NCBI GenBank assembly: GCA_902768605.1
Contig: CACXLY010000032.1
Location: 1 to 48,620 of the forward strand
DNA length: 48,620 nucleotides
Source of the DNA: an uncultured Bacteroidales bacterium
Lineage (GTDB): Bacteria; Bacteroidota; Bacteroidia; Bacteroidales; Bacteroidaceae
Reading direction: 5' to 3'
In this document: positions 15,573-24,688 of the stretch, piece after piece
Layout: each line of letters begins with the position of its first letter
How positions within the stretch are numbered: the first letter of the stretch is position 1
Position numbers and translations under genes: made by a program
The notes under the pieces: generated by a model
What the model was told of the DNA's origin: nothing
Seen by the model: the letters and a program-made list of their open reading frames with translations, nothing else
The model's database searches: none

Positions 15573-16346
15573 TCAGGGCAAATAAAAGTCCTGCTCGCCC
15601 CTGACTGCGGCAAGCTCCTTCAGCAGGACTGCATACTTCCTTGCGACGGCTTCTGCGAAGCGACGGCCTTTCTCGGGGGTGGCATGGCGCGGGTCGCCTA
15701 TGCCCGTGTCGGCTGTGACGCGCGTCCAATGGCGCGGCAGCCAGGCTGTCTTCTCGCGAAGGCTCTGCAGGGCAAAGGGATTGGCGAGGCCGGGACCTGC
15801 TTCGGCGAGGTCAGCCAGTTCGGGATGATAATGCATCATCACGGAGGTCTCCAACTCGTCTGCATGGTCGCCCGGGGCGTCAAACCATTCCCCCGCGGGA
15901 AGCACCGTGAACCATTCGCTGGAGAGAATGAAGAAGTCGGGATAGTCCACCGCCAAATCGCGTATCATGCTCTTGAAGGTGTTGCCTCCGTGTCCGTTGA
16001 CAATGAGCAGCTTGCGGAATCCCTGATGGTGCAGCGAAGCCACGGTGTCGGCAAGGACGGCACGTTGCGTGTCATAGCGGTAATGGATGCAGAACTTCAG
16101 GTCGCGCTGCCCGGGGTTCTGTGCTCCCATAGCCACGGGCGGCAGCACCATCGCGCGAACGCCATATTCATCCAAAGCAAGCTGAGCGGCATCCACTGCC
16201 ACATCATGGGCAAGGATGGCATCGGTGAGGTACGGAAGGTGGAGGTTGTGGGGCTCTGTGGCTCCCCAAGGCAACAGCACGACGTCGTAGTCGAGGGGGC
16301 GTGTCACGCCATAAGCTGATACGCTAAGATCAATCTCGCGGTTCAT
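15573..16346 (-). CDS. Creatininase-family amidohydrolase
   Basis: 257 residues starting MNREIDLSVSAYGVTRPLDY. It matches the creatininase/creatinine amidohydrolase family, metal-dependent amidohydrolases that include creatininase and several formamide-deformylating enzymes. Visible metal-site motifs are LPWGATEPHNLHLPYLTDA (E31, H36, D42 region), LLIVNGHGGNTF and DHADELETSVMM (the family GHAGE-ETS motif). Length is typical (~250). The substrate cannot be read from sequence, and no creatine or flavin-pathway neighbours are present. It lies downstream of the CLC channel gene on the same strand across a repetitive 217-bp gap. Confidence 0.85.
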   Translation of the reverse strand: MNREIDLSVSAYGVTRPLDYDVVLLPWGATEPHNLHLPYLTDAILAHDVAVDAAQLALDEYGVRAMVLPPVAMGAQNPGQRDLKFCIHYRYDTQRAVLADTVASLHHQGFRKLLIVNGHGGNTFKSMIRDLAVDYPDFFILSSEWFTVLPAGEWFDAPGDHADELETSVMMHYHPELADLAEAGPGLANPFALQSLREKTAWLPRHWTRVTADTGIGDPRHATPEKGRRFAEAVARKYAVLLKELAAVRGEQDFYLP

Positions 16347-16384
16347 GGTCTTTCTGGAAATAATGGGAGAGATGGGGTGTTACT

Positions 16385-16560
16385 TCTTAATTCATAATTC
16401 ATTCTGGGGAGTTATGATGGGAAGTTATAATGGGGAGTTATGATGGGAAGTTATGATGGGCCAAATGTATCGGCTCCTCATAACTCCAAATCTTAACTTC
16501 CTATCTTAACTCCTCTTCATAACTCCTCTTCTTATCTCCAAGTTAATATTCACTCTTCAT
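16385..16560. repeat. GAGTTATGATGG tandem repeats and their inverted form
   Basis: 16396-16460 carries about five 13-bp units of the type GGGAGTTATGATG/GGAAGTTATAATG. 16474-16535 carries the complementary type (CATAACTCC, CTTAACTTCC, CTCTTCATAACTCC). The two blocks could fold on each other and may end transcription from the CLC gene. No coding sequence is evident. Confidence 0.7.
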
Positions 16561-16563
16561 TTT

Positions 16564-18351
16564 TTAGTCGTTCGAGAGGTCTGCCAGCATCTGGCGATAG
16601 ACGGTGAGTACTGTGCTCTTGCGGATGAAGCCGACGAACAGGCCCTCTTCGTCCACGACGGGCAGCGTCCAGGCGCCTGTCTTGTCGAACACGCTGACCA
16701 CCACCTCCATCGGGTCGTTCACGGAGAGAAGGGCCTCGGGCTGCGTCATCAGCTGCGACACGGCGAAGTCTCTGTACAGCTCCGTGCGGAAAACGAGGTG
16801 GCGGATGTCGTCGAGATAGACGGCTCCGACGAACTGCATCTGCTTGTTCACGACGGGGAAGACGTGGTTCTTGCTGTTCGAGACCTGCGTGGCGACGTCG
16901 CCGAGGTTCATGTCCGGGTAGAGGACGTGGTCGTAATGCTGTATGACGCTATCCATGCTCATGAGGGTGAGGATGGACTTGTCGGTGTGGTGGGTCAGCA
17001 GTTCGCCTCTTTGCGCAAGCCTCATCGCGTAGATGCTGTGCGGCTCGAAGTACTTGATGGTGAGGTAGGAACCCGTTGCCACAATCATCAGAGGCATGAA
17101 GAGGGCGTAACCTCCCGTCAGTTCGGCGATGAGGAAGATGCCCGTGAGGGGTGCGTGCATCACGCCGCTCATCAGTCCGCACATGCCCAGCATGGCGAAG
17201 TTGCGCTCGGGGATGTCGATGCCCAGCACGTCGTACATGTTCCAAAGACGGCAGAAGATGAAGCCGCAGATGCAGCCCAGGAACAGGCTGGGCGCGAAGA
17301 TACCGCCGCAGCCACCGCCGCCGTTGGTGGCCGTAGAGGCAAACACCTTGAAGACCACGATGAGGAAGAGATAGACGAGCAAGTGGTCGGAGCCGTAGAA
17401 GAGCGAACGGTCCATCGCCGTGTCCCAGTCGGCTTGCCCGTTGCCGTTGAGCAAAAGGGTGATGAGGTCGTAACCTTCGCCGTAGAGCGACGGGAAGAGA
17501 TAGATGAGCAAGCTCAGCATGGCGGATCCCAAAAGGAATTTCCTGTAGCGGCCCTGCAGGCGGCGGAAGATGCCCTCCAGGAAGTTCATCGTCCTTGTGA
17601 AATAGAGCGCCACCAGTCCGCAGACAATGCCGAGGGCCAGGTAGGCTGGGATGCGATTGACCGTGAAGGCGTCCTGCAGGTGGAACTCGAAGATGGGATT
17701 GGTGCCGGAAACGGCGAAGGTGAGGCCCACAGCCGTCACGCTCGTCACGAGCAACGGCAGGAGGCTGGTCATCGTCAAGTCCAGCATCAGCACTTCGAGC
17801 ACAAAGACGAGGCCGGCTATCGGGGCTTTGAAGATGCCGGCAATGGCGCCGGCAGCTCCGCAACCCACCAGGAGCATCATGTACTTATTGGAGAGTCGGC
17901 AGAGCTGACCTAACGAACTGCCTATCGCACTACCCGTCAGCACGATAGGTGCCTCGGCTCCGACACTGCCGCCAAAGCCGATGGTGATGGCCGAAGCAGC
18001 CACGGAGGTCCAGGTGTTGTGGGGCTTGATGCGGCTCTGCTTGCGGGCGATGGCAAAAAGAATCTTCGTGACGCCGTGGCCGATGTCGTCCCTCACAATA
18101 TACTTGATGAAGAGCATCGTCAGCCAAATGCCGATGACGGGATAGACGAGGTAGAGCCAGTTGGCGCCGGTCTCGACGAACTCGCGCGTCAATAGGTCCT
18201 CAATCTGCCCGATGAGCCATTTCAGAAGCAAACCCGCGCAGGCAGTGAAAATGCCGACAAGGAAACTGATGAGCAGCACGAACCTGCCCTCAGAGAAGTG
18301 CCTGCGGCGCCATCGGATAAGCCATGCTATGGAATTCCTCGTATTTACCAT
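16564..18351 (-). CDS. CLC-family chloride channel/transporter with C-terminal CBS pair
   Basis: 595 residues from ATG 18351 (MVNTRNSIAWLIRW); an upstream in-frame ATG at 18396 adds residues unlikely to belong. The first ~430 residues carry about ten or more membrane segments with the CLC selectivity-filter motifs: GFGGSVGAEAPIVLTGSAIG (the glutamate corresponds to the gating Glu of GREGP) and GGGGCGGIFAPSLFLG. The last ~140 residues hold two CBS domains (VFPVVNKQMQFVGAVYLDDI and WTLPVVDEEGLFVGFIRKST) that usually sense nucleotides. It may be a channel or a Cl-/H+ antiporter; the sequence alone does not settle which. No dedicated promoter was seen. It follows tsaC on the same strand across a dispersed repeat element. 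Confidence 0.92.
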   Translation of the reverse strand: MVNTRNSIAWLIRWRRRHFSEGRFVLLISFLVGIFTACAGLLLKWLIGQIEDLLTREFVETGANWLYLVYPVIGIWLTMLFIKYIVRDDIGHGVTKILFAIARKQSRIKPHNTWTSVAASAITIGFGGSVGAEAPIVLTGSAIGSSLGQLCRLSNKYMMLLVGCGAAGAIAGIFKAPIAGLVFVLEVLMLDLTMTSLLPLLVTSVTAVGLTFAVSGTNPIFEFHLQDAFTVNRIPAYLALGIVCGLVALYFTRTMNFLEGIFRRLQGRYRKFLLGSAMLSLLIYLFPSLYGEGYDLITLLLNGNGQADWDTAMDRSLFYGSDHLLVYLFLIVVFKVFASTATNGGGGCGGIFAPSLFLGCICGFIFCRLWNMYDVLGIDIPERNFAMLGMCGLMSGVMHAPLTGIFLIAELTGGYALFMPLMIVATGSYLTIKYFEPHSIYAMRLAQRGELLTHHTDKSILTLMSMDSVIQHYDHVLYPDMNLGDVATQVSNSKNHVFPVVNKQMQFVGAVYLDDIRHLVFRTELYRDFAVSQLMTQPEALLSVNDPMEVVVSVFDKTGAWTLPVVDEEGLFVGFIRKSTVLTVYRQMLADLSND

Positions 18352-18397
18352 TGATTTCTGTTTTAGTGAAGAGAGAAGAAGCAAGGCTCGACGCAAG

Positions 18398-18480
18398 TCA
18401 ACGAAGAATGAAGAATCAAAGTTTCCTTTGCCCCCAAATGTAATTCTTATTCTTCACTCTTCACTCTTCGTTCTTCACTC
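18398..18480. repeat. Dispersed palindromic repeat element, copy 1
   Basis: The core CAAAGTTTCCTTTG followed by CCAAATGTAATTCTTATTC is flanked by GAAGAATGAAGAAT on the left and TTCTTCACTCTTCACTCTTC on the right, so the ends are complementary. The same element in opposite orientation lies at 28238-28331. It occupies the gap between tsaC and the CLC gene. Confidence 0.75.
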
Positions 18481-19059
18481 CTATTTTCTTATTATCCTTA
18501 TCTGTCCGTCAAGGCTCAGCTTGATGATTTGGCTGGGCTTCGACTTGCTTGTGTCGTTCTGGCGCGACTGCATGATGTAGTCCACGCCCTGCTTTATCTC
18601 GTCTGTTATCTCAGCAAAGCAGGCGGGCGATGGCTCGCCGCTGATGTTGGCGCTCGTGCTCACGACGGCCTTCTGGAAGCGGTAGCAAAGCTCGTGGCTG
18701 ATGGCTTCCTTGGTGACACGAAGCCCGATGCTGCCGTCCTCGGCAATGAGGCTTGGCGCAAGACCTGTGGCGCCGTCGAGGATGAGAGTGAGCGGCTTCT
18801 CGGCAAACTCCACGAGGTCCCAAGCCACATCCGGCACGCGTCGCAGGTATCGCTGCATCCTGTCGGCACTGTCCACCAGGCAAATCATCGCCTTCGAGTC
18901 CTCGCGCCGCTTCAATCGGAAGATTCTCTTCACCGCCTCCTCGTTGCTTGCGTCGCACCCGATGCCCCAAATCGTGTCCGTCGGGTACAGGATGAGCCCG
19001 CCCTGCCTTAACGTCTGCACGGCAGTCTGTATGTCTTCTGCAATCTGTTTCTGCGTCAT
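18481..19059 (-). CDS. tsaC: L-threonylcarbamoyladenylate synthase (YrdC/Sua5 family)
   Basis: 192 residues from ATG 19059 (MTQKQIAEDIQTAVQTLRQG); an earlier start at 19092 adds 11 residues without family similarity. It makes threonylcarbamoyl-AMP from threonine, bicarbonate and ATP for t6A37 modification of ANN-decoding tRNAs. YrdC motifs are clear: GLILYPTDTIWGIGCDASN, RIFRLKRREDSKAMICLV, DGSIGLRVT and VVSTSANISGEPSP. It lacks the extra Sua5 C-terminal domain. It lies downstream of the kinase-like gene on the same strand and before the CLC gene; the neighbours give no functional clue. Confidence 0.93.
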   Translation of the reverse strand: MTQKQIAEDIQTAVQTLRQGGLILYPTDTIWGIGCDASNEEAVKRIFRLKRREDSKAMICLVDSADRMQRYLRRVPDVAWDLVEFAEKPLTLILDGATGLAPSLIAEDGSIGLRVTKEAISHELCYRFQKAVVSTSANISGEPSPACFAEITDEIKQGVDYIMQSRQNDTSKSKPSQIIKLSLDGQIRIIRK

Positions 19060-19101
19060 AAATACTTTATCATTAGTTCTTCTCCATATCACGCCACATG
19101 A

Positions 19102-19740
19102 TTATAGTTTCTTAATCTCAGCATCGACCACATATATATCCCCTTCGTCATCAACAAGAACATTCCGAGGCAGCAGGTCCCATGCTTCGTAGGTTCCGTT
19201 TGTGAAGCCACCCACTCGCTCTGTCTTTATGAAGCCAAGAGCAGACATGTAGGTGTCAATCATTACTTGCGTAGCAGGACGTGCATACTTAATCAATCGC
19301 TGCCTGAGAACAGGCATGACGGAGCGGCCCCCAAAACCAGTGAAACCATACAAAGAATAAGATGTATCGTAAAAAAGAGTGTTGTGCCAAATTATCCTAT
19401 TCAATAAGGCCAAGATGCTTCTGCTATTCAAAAGGTTATTGACTTTGTAGATTATGTCATTCGACACATAGGTGTCGTTTTCATTGCCACACGGCCCCGG
19501 CTCACCAAGATTATTAATCTTTTCTATAGGTATCCAGCATCCGTGCTCTTTAGCAAACTGCTCGGCACAATATTGTTCGACCGCAAGGGCATTTACATTG
19601 CCTTTGCCATCTCGAAGTTGCGCTTCATATAATTGGCAGCGTCCACGGAGTTCATTGGCGACTTCTGCGATTCTGCGATTTTCTTCAGTTTGCGCTCCGT
19701 CGCTTCCCTGTGAAACTGGTTTAAGTAAATCATAACACAT
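19102..19740 (-). CDS. Putative kinase-like domain of the polyvalent-protein type
   Basis: 212 residues. The N-terminal ~75 residues are charged and helical (ENRRIAEVANELRGRCQLYE). The rest resembles the small Ser/Thr/Tyr-kinase-like domain found in polyvalent proteins of phages and conjugative elements: PCGNENDTYVSNDIIYKVNN (a minimal nucleotide-binding strand with a Lys) and AWDLLPRNVLVDDEGDIYVV followed by DAE (like a catalytic N/D pair plus metal Asp). Neither a full protein-kinase lobe nor a toxin delivery domain is present. It has its own TACCTTTG promoter with a very short leader. It could be the relic of a mobile element or a stand-alone effector. The family call comes from memory and is tentative. 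Confidence 0.55.
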   Translation of the reverse strand: MCYDLLKPVSQGSDGAQTEENRRIAEVANELRGRCQLYEAQLRDGKGNVNALAVEQYCAEQFAKEHGCWIPIEKINNLGEPGPCGNENDTYVSNDIIYKVNNLLNSRSILALLNRIIWHNTLFYDTSYSLYGFTGFGGRSVMPVLRQRLIKYARPATQVMIDTYMSALGFIKTERVGGFTNGTYEAWDLLPRNVLVDDEGDIYVVDAEIKKL

Positions 19741-19760
19741 GCTATTCTATGTTTCTGCTG

Positions 19761-19768
19761 CAAAGGTA
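19761..19768 (-). promoter_or_regulatory. -7 promoter element of the kinase-like gene
   Basis: The minus strand reads TACCTTTGCAGC at 19768-19757 (TAnnTTTG). The start codon at 19740 is ~15 nt from the predicted transcript start. Confidence 0.55.
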
Positions 19769-19895
19769 CAAAGAAATTAAGAATTAAGAGATAAGAATTA
19801 AGAATTATTGGCTTAAGAATTAAAATTATGAGCCATTTATTAGGTAGAATTGGAGTTTTCCTGAAAATAATCATCATCGGTTAAGTCTTTTTCGC

Positions 19896-19903
19896 TATTT
19901 TTG
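19896..19903 (+). promoter_or_regulatory. -7 promoter element of the sigma/anti-sigma operon
   Basis: TATTTTTG at 19896-19903 matches TAnnTTTG, 20 nt before the sigma-factor start codon. No good -33 element was seen. Confidence 0.45.
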
Positions 19904-19923
19904 CGTCATATTAGTAAAACGAA

Positions 19924-20442
19924 ATGATGGGACTACTGACATTCTGGCATAACGACAAGGCTGTCGAGCGGCTGATGGAGGCCGAGCGGCAGGCGATGCT
20001 GCAATACGCATGCTACCGACTCGGGAATCTCGACGATGCGGAAGATGTCGTGCAGGATGTGTTCGTCAGGTTTTACCAGTTGCAAAGCGAGGGCGGGACG
20101 GGAATCAAGAATCCCTCGGCCTACCTCTTCCGTATGCTGGCCAACCTTTGCATCAGCCGTCAGCGTGAAGCCGGACGCTACGTGACGGTTCCCCTTGCCG
20201 GTCAGCCCGAGCCTGCAAATCCCGAAGCAGAAGACTTCGATTGGGAGTTCCGACGCATCAACCAGCTTCTGACGGATATCCCTAAGGAGCAGGCTGAAAT
20301 CATCAGGCTCCGCTTCTATGGCGACAAGAGTTTTCGCGAGATTGCCAACATCCTTGGCCTGACGCTCACGACCGCCAAGTCGCGCTTCGCATACGGCATG
20401 GAGAAAGTGAGACGCGGGATGCTGGCATCTCATTCAGTATAA
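19924..20442 (+). CDS. ECF-type RNA polymerase sigma factor
   Basis: 172 residues. Region 2 is at ~25-95 (MLQYACYRLGNLDDAEDVVQ then DVFVRFYQ), and region 4 is at ~112-165 with LTDIPKEQAEIIRLRFYGDK followed by SFREIANILGLTLTTAKSRF, an HTH that reads the -35 element. It lacks regions 1 and 3, as ECF factors do. It redirects RNA polymerase to a small regulon when its anti-sigma factor releases it. That anti-sigma factor is encoded 19 nt downstream. The regulon cannot be inferred here; unlike SusCD-linked ECF systems, no TonB receptor gene is adjacent. Confidence 0.93.
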   Translation: MMGLLTFWHNDKAVERLMEAERQAMLQYACYRLGNLDDAEDVVQDVFVRFYQLQSEGGTGIKNPSAYLFRMLANLCISRQREAGRYVTVPLAGQPEPANPEAEDFDWEFRRINQLLTDIPKEQAEIIRLRFYGDKSFREIANILGLTLTTAKSRFAYGMEKVRRGMLASHSV

Positions 20443-20461
20443 ACCTAAGAACATTTCAACT

Positions 20462-21391
20462 ATGGACTGCAAGGAATTCAGAAACATCGTGGCCGACCTC
20501 TTTGACAAGGACGTCGAGCCGAGCATCAGAGCCAAATGTGAAGAGCACATGGGCGAGTGCAGCGCATGCAGGAAATACTACGAGGACATGCTGGCGGCAG
20601 CAGAGGCGCTTCGCCCAAAGTATTCGCCTGTAGCAGAGAACAAGGAAACAGGTTCTTCACTCCCCATGCCACACTCTTCACTCTTCAAGGTAGCTGCATC
20701 GCTCGTCGGCATCCTCATGCTTTCAGGCATCGCTCTTGCTGCCTACCATGCGAAATCTGCTGGTCAGGCCGTCATCGAGCCGCTAAGCATCCATGCCATG
20801 CCAAAGATTACCAAGGCAGAATGGGACAGGTACATGAAGCTGCTCGACAAAACAGGGGAGCCGACGGACACAACCGGTTACGGCGACCTAACTGTCTATA
20901 ATGACCTCTACGGCTGTAGTTGCAGTTGGTATTGCGGCGGCAGCGTGAAAAGCGTGGCGGCTTCAAGCCATCTGCAGCGCATCGGGGCGTTCAGCTACGA
21001 GGCCGGGAATGCCCACGACTTCAACCACGAGACGGTTTGGGCCACCAAGGGGAAAGGTATAGGTGAGAGCCTGACGTACACATTCGAAGGCGGCTGCCCT
21101 CGTATCACGAAGGTGAAGATTCTGAGCGGGCACGTCAAGAACGAGGAGATATGGCGGGCGAACTCGCGGGTAAAGAGGCTGCGTATGTACTGTGACGGCA
21201 AGCCCATTGCCACACTTGCCTTGCAGGACAGCCGCACGCTCCAGACTTTCAACGTGGGCACGCTCGGCTACCACGACAGCACGAAGCCCGACTGGACGTT
21301 GAGGTTCGAGATTCTCGACGTCTATCCCGGCACGCGCTACGACGACACCGTCATCGCCGAACTGTACTTCGACGGAATCGACGTGCATTGA
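20462..21391 (+). CDS. Anti-sigma factor with zinc finger, one membrane helix and an outer discoidin-like domain
   Basis: 309 residues. The zinc-binding anti-sigma motif is H29-x3-C33-x2-C36 (EEHMGECSACRKYY), one membrane helix lies at about 77-95 (VAASLVGILMLSGIALAAY), and an exported domain covers ~160-309. The outer part has the pattern of NADase-type glycan-binding/F5-8-like domains: VWATKGKGIGESLTYTF, GHVKNEEIWRANSRVKRLRM and LDVYPGTRYDDTVIAELYFD. The protein therefore probably senses a glycan or surface ligand and controls the preceding ECF factor. The linker at residues 64-75 (GSSLPMPHSSLF) is encoded by a TTCTTCACTC-type repeat common between genes here. The zinc finger and topology are clear; ligand binding is inferred. 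Confidence 0.85.
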   Translation: MDCKEFRNIVADLFDKDVEPSIRAKCEEHMGECSACRKYYEDMLAAAEALRPKYSPVAENKETGSSLPMPHSSLFKVAASLVGILMLSGIALAAYHAKSAGQAVIEPLSIHAMPKITKAEWDRYMKLLDKTGEPTDTTGYGDLTVYNDLYGCSCSWYCGGSVKSVAASSHLQRIGAFSYEAGNAHDFNHETVWATKGKGIGESLTYTFEGGCPRITKVKILSGHVKNEEIWRANSRVKRLRMYCDGKPIATLALQDSRTLQTFNVGTLGYHDSTKPDWTLRFEILDVYPGTRYDDTVIAELYFDGIDVH

Positions 21392-21465
21392 CCTACACAA
21401 TCCTTCTTTTATGTGACCACGAATTGCACGAATTGGCTACGGCTTTAGTAGCTGGGGAGAATTCT

Positions 21466-23064
21466 TCAGAACTCGCTTGTGAAGTGGAAGCGGATGTGCT
21501 CGAAGTCCTGTTGGGCCATTTGCAGGACGTAGCCTGAGTCGGCGAGGAAGACGTCGCGGCCTTCTCGGTCGCGGGCCATGTACTGATGCTTGCGCTTCTT
21601 GAAGGCTTCGAGTTCGGCTTCGTAGCCCGGCATGGCTTCCACCCAGCAGGCTTTGTAGAGGCTGATGGGTTCCCAGCGACACTTGGCTCCGTATTCGTTC
21701 TCGAGGCGATATTGGATGACTTCGAACTGAAGCTGTCCGACTGTGCCGATGACTTTGCGATTGTTGAACTGATTGATGAAGAGCTGCGCCACGCCTTCGT
21801 CCATGAGCTGGTTGATGCCCTTCTCCAGTTGCTTGGTCTTCATGGGGTCGGCATTCTCGATGTACTTGAACATCTCGGGCGAGAAGGACGGCAAGCCGCG
21901 ATAGTGCAGCAGTTCGCCTTCTGTCAGCGTGTCGCCAATCTTGAAAATGCCGTTATCGGGCAGTCCGACGATGTCGCCCGGCCAAGCCTCGTCGATGGTC
22001 TCCTTGCGCTGCGCCATGAATTGCGTGGGGCTGGAGAAACGGAGTGTCTTGCCTTGGCGGACGTGCAGATAGGGTGCATTGCGAATGAACTTGCCCGAGC
22101 AGACTTTGCAGAAAGCGATGCACGAGCGATGGTTCGGGTCGATGTTGGCCGTTATCTTGAAGATGAAGCCGGTGAACTTCGGTTCGTCGGGCGTGACGGT
22201 TCGCTCCTCGGCAACGGTCGGACGCGGATAGGGCGCGATGCGGACGAAGCAGTCGAGCAGTTCCTGTACGCCGAAGTTGTTGAGGGCTGAGCCGAAGAAG
22301 ACGGGGGCGACGTCGGCATCGAGATAAGTCTGCACATCGAACTCGGGATAGACGCCATCGACGAGTTCGAGGTCCTCGCGAAGCTTGGCTGCATCGCGCT
22401 CCCCGACCTGTTCGTCAAGTTCCTTGCTGTTGATATCAACCTCCACCTTTTCCGTCACCTTCTGCTTGTCGGGCGTGAAGAGGTTGAGGTTCTGCTCGTA
22501 GATGTTATAGACGCCCTTGAACTTGGCGCCCTGATTGATGGGCCAAGAGAGAGGACGCACGCTGATCTGCAGCTCTTCCTCCAATTCGTCGAGCAGGTCG
22601 AAGGGGTCTTTGCCCTCGCGGTCCATCTTGTTGATGAAGATAATGACGGGCGTCTTCCTCATTCGGCAGACTTCCATCAACTTTCGCGTCTGAGCCTCGA
22701 CGCCCTTGGCGCTATCGACCACGATGATGGCGCTATCGACAGCCGTCAAGGTGCGGAATGTGTCCTCGGCAAAGTCCTGGTGGCCCGGCGTGTCGAGGAT
22801 GTTGACCTTGTATGCCGTGCCCTCGGGTTCTCCCGATGGAGTGTAATCAAACTCCATCACGGAGGTTGTGACGGAGATGCCGCGTTGCTTCTCGATTTCC
22901 ATCCAGTCGCTCGTGGCGGTCTTGCGTATCTTATTGCTCTTCACGGCACCAGCCACCTGAATCTGTCCGCCGAAGAGGAGCAGTTTCTCAGTCAGCGTTG
23001 TCTTGCCGGCATCGGGGTGCGAGATGATGGCGAAGGTGCGACGACGCGTTATTTCATTTACCAT
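21466..23064 (-). CDS. prfC: Peptide chain release factor 3
   Basis: 532 residues, the usual RF3 length. It is a translational GTPase that recycles RF1/RF2 after termination. The G-domain motifs are intact: [20 protein letters not shown] (P-loop), [13 protein letters not shown] (G3) and [18 protein letters not shown] (G4), followed by beta-barrel and RF3 C-terminal domains ending [12 protein letters not shown]. It is the last gene of a minus-strand run, 15 nt after the DUF4924 gene, with a LysE-type exporter further upstream, an arrangement I recall from other Bacteroidales. Nothing is odd about the sequence. Confidence 0.97.
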   Translation of the reverse strand: MVNEITRRRTFAIISHPDAGKTTLTEKLLLFGGQIQVAGAVKSNKIRKTATSDWMEIEKQRGISVTTSVMEFDYTPSGEPEGTAYKVNILDTPGHQDFAEDTFRTLTAVDSAIIVVDSAKGVEAQTRKLMEVCRMRKTPVIIFINKMDREGKDPFDLLDELEEELQISVRPLSWPINQGAKFKGVYNIYEQNLNLFTPDKQKVTEKVEVDINSKELDEQVGERDAAKLREDLELVDGVYPEFDVQTYLDADVAPVFFGSALNNFGVQELLDCFVRIAPYPRPTVAEERTVTPDEPKFTGFIFKITANIDPNHRSCIAFCKVCSGKFIRNAPYLHVRQGKTLRFSSPTQFMAQRKETIDEAWPGDIVGLPDNGIFKIGDTLTEGELLHYRGLPSFSPEMFKYIENADPMKTKQLEKGINQLMDEGVAQLFINQFNNRKVIGTVGQLQFEVIQYRLENEYGAKCRWEPISLYKACWVEAMPGYEAELEAFKKRKHQYMARDREGRDVFLADSGYVLQMAQQDFEHIRFHFTSEF

Positions 23065-23079
23065 TTAACGATTTACCAT

Positions 23080-23598
23080 TTACGATTTATTACTTTCTTC
23101 TCCGAGACGAAGCAGTTCGCTTATAGGCTTCAAGGCTGCCTGCGTGCCTGCCGAGAGTTCCTTGCCCTGCATGCGAAGCAGCGTGGCGCCGTAGAGGGCA
23201 TCGATGCAGTTCTCCATTTCGTGCTTGTCCTTGTTGTTGCCTTGCGTTCGCAGCGCCACGATTTGCGGCAGAGCCTTGTAGTAGGCAGACTTGTATTCCT
23301 GCTCGTCAGAGTCGGCAAGGAGTTCCTTGTGATGGTCTTCGAGGAGGTCGAGGGTGTTCTGCACGACGCGAAGATGCCCTGATTGCTCTTTCCCTTCCTC
23401 GCGCATCATGCGGGCCAACGACTCGTACCATTCCTTAGCCTCCTTCATCTGCGCCTCGTCGTATCCGAAGCGCGGCAGATACTCGGCAGCGATGCGGTCG
23501 GCATCAAGGCCGTAGGCACGCACCAAGTCCTCTACCTGATACATATATATAAGGTAGGCGCTGACGCTTTGGCTTCTGAGTTTCTGGGCTATAAACAC
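23080..23598 (-). CDS. DUF4924 family protein
   Basis: 172 residues, helical and soluble. The N-terminus MFIAQKLRSQSVSAYLIYMY followed by QVEDLVRAYGL is characteristic of DUF4924, a family I know only from Bacteroidetes and without known function. No catalytic or DNA-binding motif is visible; there is a conserved-looking acidic/basic helix pair in the middle (AKEWYESLARMMREEGKEQS). It sits between a LysE-type exporter and prfC and is probably co-transcribed with prfC (15-nt gap). The ~97-bp gap to the upstream exporter is filled with TAAATCG-type repeats. Confidence 0.8.
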   Translation of the reverse strand: MFIAQKLRSQSVSAYLIYMYQVEDLVRAYGLDADRIAAEYLPRFGYDEAQMKEAKEWYESLARMMREEGKEQSGHLRVVQNTLDLLEDHHKELLADSDEQEYKSAYYKALPQIVALRTQGNNKDKHEMENCIDALYGATLLRMQGKELSAGTQAALKPISELLRLGEESNKS

Positions 23599-23695
23599 CT
23601 TTTTAATTTACGATTTGACGATTTACGATTTACGATTTATTTACGATTTGACGATTTAACCATTTACAGCGCGACAGCAATTCTTCATTCTTCAT

Positions 23696-24340
23696 TTACC
23701 TGAACAGCGTATAGAACAGTCCTACCGTTGATGCCACCATGACCAGGAGGCCGAGCAAGCGGTTCAAGAGGCTGATGGTGCTCATGTCGAAGCGTGAGCC
23801 GAGGCGGTTGAGGGCCGTCGTCAGGCACAGCCACCAGACTATCGCTCCGCCTAATACGCCTGCATACCCGATGGCTTGCTCTATCGGATGCTCCGGCACG
23901 ACGAAGCCGACGCGGGCGAAGAGAGCCAGGAAGAGGAAGACGATGAGCGGGTTGCTGACGGTAATGGCAAAGCCTGTGAAGGCATTATGCCATAGCGTTC
24001 CTCGATTGCCACTTGGCTTATGAGGCTCGGCGGGTTTCGTGTAGTAAGTATAGGCACCGAAGCAGAAAAGCAGAATGCTGCCCACTATCTTGAGGTAGAA
24101 GATTGTCGTGGGTCGTTCGACGAAGTCCATCACGAGACTCATGCCGAGACCCGTCATCACGGCATAGATGAGGTCGCTCAGCGCAGCACCGCATCCCGTG
24201 GCAAAGCCATACCAGCGTCCCTTGTTCAAGGTTCGCTGAACGGTCAGCACGCCGACTGGTCCCATCGGAGCGCTTGCCACTATTCCCACCAACATGCCCC
24301 GCACCGCAAGGTCGAGGGCATCGACTGATTCAATCCACAA
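23696..24340 (-). CDS. LysE-family amino-acid exporter
   Basis: 214 residues with about six membrane helices. The LysE/RhtB pattern is clear: SAPMGPVGVLTVQRTLNKGR at the end of helix 1, GFATGCGAALSDLIYAVMTG and FAITVSNPLIVFLFLALFAR. Members export amino acids or small metabolites across the inner membrane. The start is TTG 24340 (reads MWIESVDALDLAVRGMLVGI); the codon two positions further upstream is a stop and the first in-frame ATG falls inside helix 1, so TTG or a nearby GTG must be used. A TATCTTTG promoter lies ~215 nt upstream. It is the likely first gene of the exporter-DUF4924-prfC run. Confidence 0.88.
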   Translation of the reverse strand: MWIESVDALDLAVRGMLVGIVASAPMGPVGVLTVQRTLNKGRWYGFATGCGAALSDLIYAVMTGLGMSLVMDFVERPTTIFYLKIVGSILLFCFGAYTYYTKPAEPHKPSGNRGTLWHNAFTGFAITVSNPLIVFLFLALFARVGFVVPEHPIEQAIGYAGVLGGAIVWWLCLTTALNRLGSRFDMSTISLLNRLLGLLVMVASTVGLFYTLFR

Positions 24341-24552
24341 GGCTATTTATAATTTACTATTTGACGATTTACGATTTATTTACGATTTTGCTATTTTGCT
24401 ATTTACAGCGCGGTAGCAAATTCTTCATTGACTTTCCCTTCTTCCCTTCGGTCAGGCGCAGGCGGAGCGGCCGTCGAGCGTTGCTTCTTCACTCTTCATT
24501 CTTCATTCATCATTTCAGGCAAGGGAGTCCCCCCTTTGCCTTATTTCGGCTG

Positions 24553-24560
24553 CAAAGATA
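24553..24560 (-). promoter_or_regulatory. -7 promoter element of the LysE-DUF4924-prfC unit
   Basis: The minus strand reads TATCTTTGCAGCC at 24560-24548 (TAnnTTTG). The ~200-nt leader contains TAAATCG and TTCTTCATTC repeats. Confidence 0.55.
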
Positions 24561-24688
24561 CAACATTTAATTCATAATTCATAATTCATAATTCATAATT
24601 ACGGAATTTTCGGCCATAAAAAGACAAAAAATGGCATGACGACAAATAATTTTCAATGTTCAATGTTCAATGTTCAATTATTTTTTCC

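Noticed and set aside
15253..15585. ORFs translating the 22-bp array into repeated VPTRGDWSSYTWGLEF-type peptides
   Set aside because: Every frame is open only because a 22-bp unit without stops is repeated; there is no start signal or family.
16798..17913. Plus-strand ORF of 371 codons rich in Asp, Glu and His
   Set aside because: It is antisense to the CLC channel gene; the composition reflects reversed hydrophobic codons.
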